DNA from: an uncultured archaeon
GTDB taxonomy: Archaea > Korarchaeota > Korarchaeia > Korarchaeales > Korarchaeaceae
NCBI GenBank assembly: GCA_938073845.1
Contig: CALJEO010000047.1
Span: forward strand, 1-6,291
DNA: 6,291 bases
Reading direction: 5' to 3'
Shown here: positions 5,238-6,291 of the stretch, one piece after another
Layout of the letters: every line of letters starts with the position of its first letter
Position numbering within the stretch: the stretch's first letter is position 1
Position numbers and translations under genes: made by a program
The notes under the pieces: model-generated
Told to the model about the DNA's origin: nothing
Databases searched by the model: none
Seen by the model: the letters and a program-made list of their open reading frames with translations, nothing else

Positions 5238-5794
5238 CCGTAAAGACCAACTAGCTGAGCTTCCCCTATCACGTGACCTCTCATGGCCCTCTCAACATCG
5301 CTCCTCCTAGCCCCGGGCTGCAGATCCAACGTGCTGTTCAGGGCGTATAGCTTGAAGAAGTACCTATGAGGCTTCCCCCTCGGCGGGCAGGGGCCTCCGT
5401 AACCGTAGTCACCGAAATCATTCCTCCCCTGCAATCCGTAAGCTGTCTCCTTTCCCTTAGGGACACCCTCGGGGAGGGAGGTCAAGTTAGAGGGGACGTT
5501 GTAGAGGATCCAGTGTGTGAAAACCCCGGCTGGGGCGTCTGGGTCATCCACTATCAGGACGTAACTCGCAGCGCCCGGCACACCCTCCCAGCTCAGGGGA
5601 GGGGAGAGATCATCACCGTCGCAGGTGTACTTCTTGGGGATCTTCCCATTGTTCTCAAAAACCGATCTGAGGATGAAGGGCATCTTCCCACCTCCCCAGG
5701 TTCCTGCTCCCCCCGTGCTCCAAATCAGGTAGAGCGCAGCTACTAATAGCAGAGCTAATGAGATCGAGAGCACGGCTAGGAGCCTGGGGTTCAT
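5228..5794 (-). CDS. PEBP/YbhB-like protein with N-terminal membrane anchor
   Basis: A 188-residue protein of the phosphatidylethanolamine-binding (Raf-kinase-inhibitor-like, YbhB/YbcL) family. Residues 5-25 are one hydrophobic segment acting as a signal anchor or uncleaved signal peptide, then a Gly-rich linker; the family domain runs from about residue 38 to the end. Motifs: DLSPPLSWEGVP (62-73), DDPDAP (83-88), HWILYNVP (94-101), GYGGPCPP (131-138) and HRYFFKLYAL (143-152), which build the anion-binding pocket. C58 and C136 could form a disulphide outside the cell. Family members bind lipids or inhibit kinases or proteases; a Sulfolobus homologue inhibits serine proteases. The ligand here is unknown. 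The gene converges on the operon, with 11 bases between stops. Met38, with a strong ribosome site, may start a soluble 151-residue form of normal YbhB size. The start codon region is tandemly duplicated. Confidence 0.85.
   Translation of the reverse strand: MNPRLLAVLSISLALLLVAALYLIWSTGGAGTWGGGKMPFILRSVFENNGKIPKKYTCDGDDLSPPLSWEGVPGAASYVLIVDDPDAPAGVFTHWILYNVPSNLTSLPEGVPKGKETAYGLQGRNDFGDYGYGGPCPPRGKPHRYFFKLYALNSTLDLQPGARRSDVERAMRGHVIGEAQLVGLYGRG
5689..5695 (-). promoter_or_regulatory. Strong internal Shine-Dalgarno site before Met38 of the PEBP gene
   Basis: GGAGGTG (5695-5689 on the minus strand) lies five bases before the ATG at 5683-5681. Counted from its first G, the spacing to the start equals that of the dehydrogenase ribosome site. 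It falls at the junction between anchor and domain, so it could start a cytosolic form. The same bases also encode the Gly-rich linker. Confidence 0.45.
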
Positions 5795-5811
5795 CCTTGG
5801 GGTTCATCCTT
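5786..5811 (-). repeat. 13-bp tandem duplication carrying the PEBP start codon
   Basis: GGGGTTCATCCTT occurs at 5786-5798 and again at 5799-5811, and the next GGG continues a third copy. Read on the minus strand, each unit is AAGGATGAACCCC and holds an ATG, at 5794 and 5807. Because 13 is not a multiple of three, the two ATGs are in different frames: 5794 gives the PEBP protein, 5807 a 50-residue frame ending at 5655. Confidence 0.9.
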
Positions 5812-5826
5812 GGGTCTAGGGGTACC

Positions 5827-5844
5827 AAAAAGATAAAGTTATCT
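5827..5844 (-). promoter_or_regulatory. TATA-like promoter of the PEBP gene within an inverted repeat
   Basis: On the minus strand CTTTATCTTTTT (5838-5827) resembles an archaeal TATA box and predicts transcription starting near 5808, just before the duplicated ATGs. It lies within AGATAA-AG-TTATCT (5831-5844), a 6-bp inverted repeat that could bind a regulator or simply flank the stop codon of the upstream gene (TAA at 5841-5839). Confidence 0.4.
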
Positions 5845-6291
5845 GAGCAATATGGACTCAGCCCACTCCTTGATCTGGGAGTAGTCCTTAGCCCACCTCG
5901 GGACCTTGCCCCTGCCCCTCATCTCCTTCAGGAGGCTTCCCAGCTGAGCAGGCGTCATCCCAAGCGATGAAGCAGCTTCCAGAAAGTCGTTCGATTGAGC
6001 TACCCCCCTGAGCACGAGCAGATCCTGTTCATCAAGCTCCGGAGGGTAGAGGATGGAGGGGAGCACCTCCATGATGGCGGACCTCACCTCCTCCCTAACT
6101 ATCCTCCTCAGCTCCTCCGGATCCGATAGTAGGAGATCCTCGAGCGAAATCACCTCGACTCCCAGCTCCCTAGCTAGGGCTTCCGAGGAGCTATCCGAGA
6201 AGCCCCTGCAGATTATCAGGGGCTTGGAACTGAGGAGGATGGCATTCACGTAAGCCTGTCTCACTCCTCCCACGTCAAGCCTGCCGCTCTT
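5839..6291 (-). CDS. Unrecognised protein, C-terminal part, with probable winged helix (5' partial)
   Basis: The frame is open to the right edge, so the 150 visible residues are probably the end of a longer protein; the GTG at 6273 is a possible but unsupported start. Residues about 7-55 alternate beta and alpha, with PLIICRGFSDSSSEALA, ELGVEVISLEDLL. This pattern resembles the C-terminal half of Mrr- or RecB-like restriction-endonuclease folds, where a strand, a helix over conserved Ser/Ala and a second strand follow the catalytic core. No PD-(D/E)xK residues are visible, so that is only a suggestion. An acidic helical linker follows. The last ~65 residues (LLVLRGVAQSNDFLEAAS, LGMTPAQLGSLLKEMRGRGKV) look like a winged helix-turn-helix. 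A DNA-linked role is plausible but unproven. The PEBP gene follows on the same strand. Confidence 0.65.
   Translation of the reverse strand, partial: KSGRLDVGGVRQAYVNAILLSSKPLIICRGFSDSSSEALARELGVEVISLEDLLLSDPEELRRIVREEVRSAIMEVLPSILYPPELDEQDLLVLRGVAQSNDFLEAASSLGMTPAQLGSLLKEMRGRGKVPRWAKDYSQIKEWAESILLR

Noticed and set aside
5366..5746. Long + strand open frame opposite the PEBP gene
   Set aside because: It is antisense to a clear family protein, has no recognisable domain, and carries no promoter or ribosome site of note.
5655..5807. The 50-residue frame from the first duplicated ATG as a real gene
   Set aside because: Its peptide has no family features and it lies wholly over the PEBP gene. 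It is mentioned only as a possible regulatory ORF.
1..6291. tRNA, rRNA, CRISPR array, insertion sequence or attachment site
   Set aside because: I saw no cloverleaf-like element, spaced repeat array, transposase frame or terminal repeats on either strand. Nearly all the sequence is explained by genes and short control regions.

Overview
The window looks like a piece of a thermophilic, anaerobic archaeal chromosome. The reasons are archaeal TATA/BRE promoters a short distance before start codons, Shine-Dalgarno sites matching GGAGGTGATC, arginine written almost only as AGG/AGA, isoleucine often as ATA, purine-rich coding strands, ATGA stop/start overlaps, and an oxygen-sensitive enzyme set rich in Fe-S clusters. 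A Korarchaeota- or Thermoproteota-like source would fit, but that placement is a guess from style and not from a marker gene.

Layout: (1) 1-213, the C-terminal end of a surface protein with a Thr/Val/Glu-rich stalk and a membrane anchor. (2) 242-1027, an epoxyqueuosine-reductase-like protein with two likely Fe-S clusters, behind its own promoter and probably leaderless. (3) 1120-5216, a tightly packed four-gene operon behind a strong TATA box: a DRE-TIM aldol synthase closely resembling Re-citrate synthase, split aconitase-family large and small subunits, and a beta-decarboxylating dehydrogenase with isocitrate-type and NAD-type residues. (4) 5228-5794 on the minus strand, a PEBP/YbhB-like protein with an N-terminal membrane anchor, converging on the operon. 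(5) 5839-6291 on the minus strand, the C-terminal part of an unrecognised protein ending in a probable winged helix.

The central reading is that the operon is a self-contained module from oxaloacetate + acetyl-CoA through citrate and isocitrate to 2-oxoglutarate. It appears to be built wholly from the leucine/lysine/homocitrate enzyme superfamilies and not from classical Si-citrate synthase, one-chain aconitase and NADP-IDH. Automatic annotation would probably call these genes leucine or lysine biosynthesis. Residues in the synthase (SVSDYHI, EDITRSDIYGF, PRSVPK), the small subunit (TTDHI and an LKYS loop) and the dehydrogenase (SVNSLIR, Asp-Ile in the NAD site) argue for the citrate route. 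Substrates are inferred, not shown.

The control regions also hold structure: a nine-codon mini-ORF at the operon's predicted transcription start, ending in an ATGA overlap with an in-frame Met codon of the synthase; a 13-bp tandem duplication that copies the start codon of the PEBP gene in another frame; a strong internal ribosome site that could give a soluble form of that protein; and a terminator hairpin whose loop is the PEBP stop codon.
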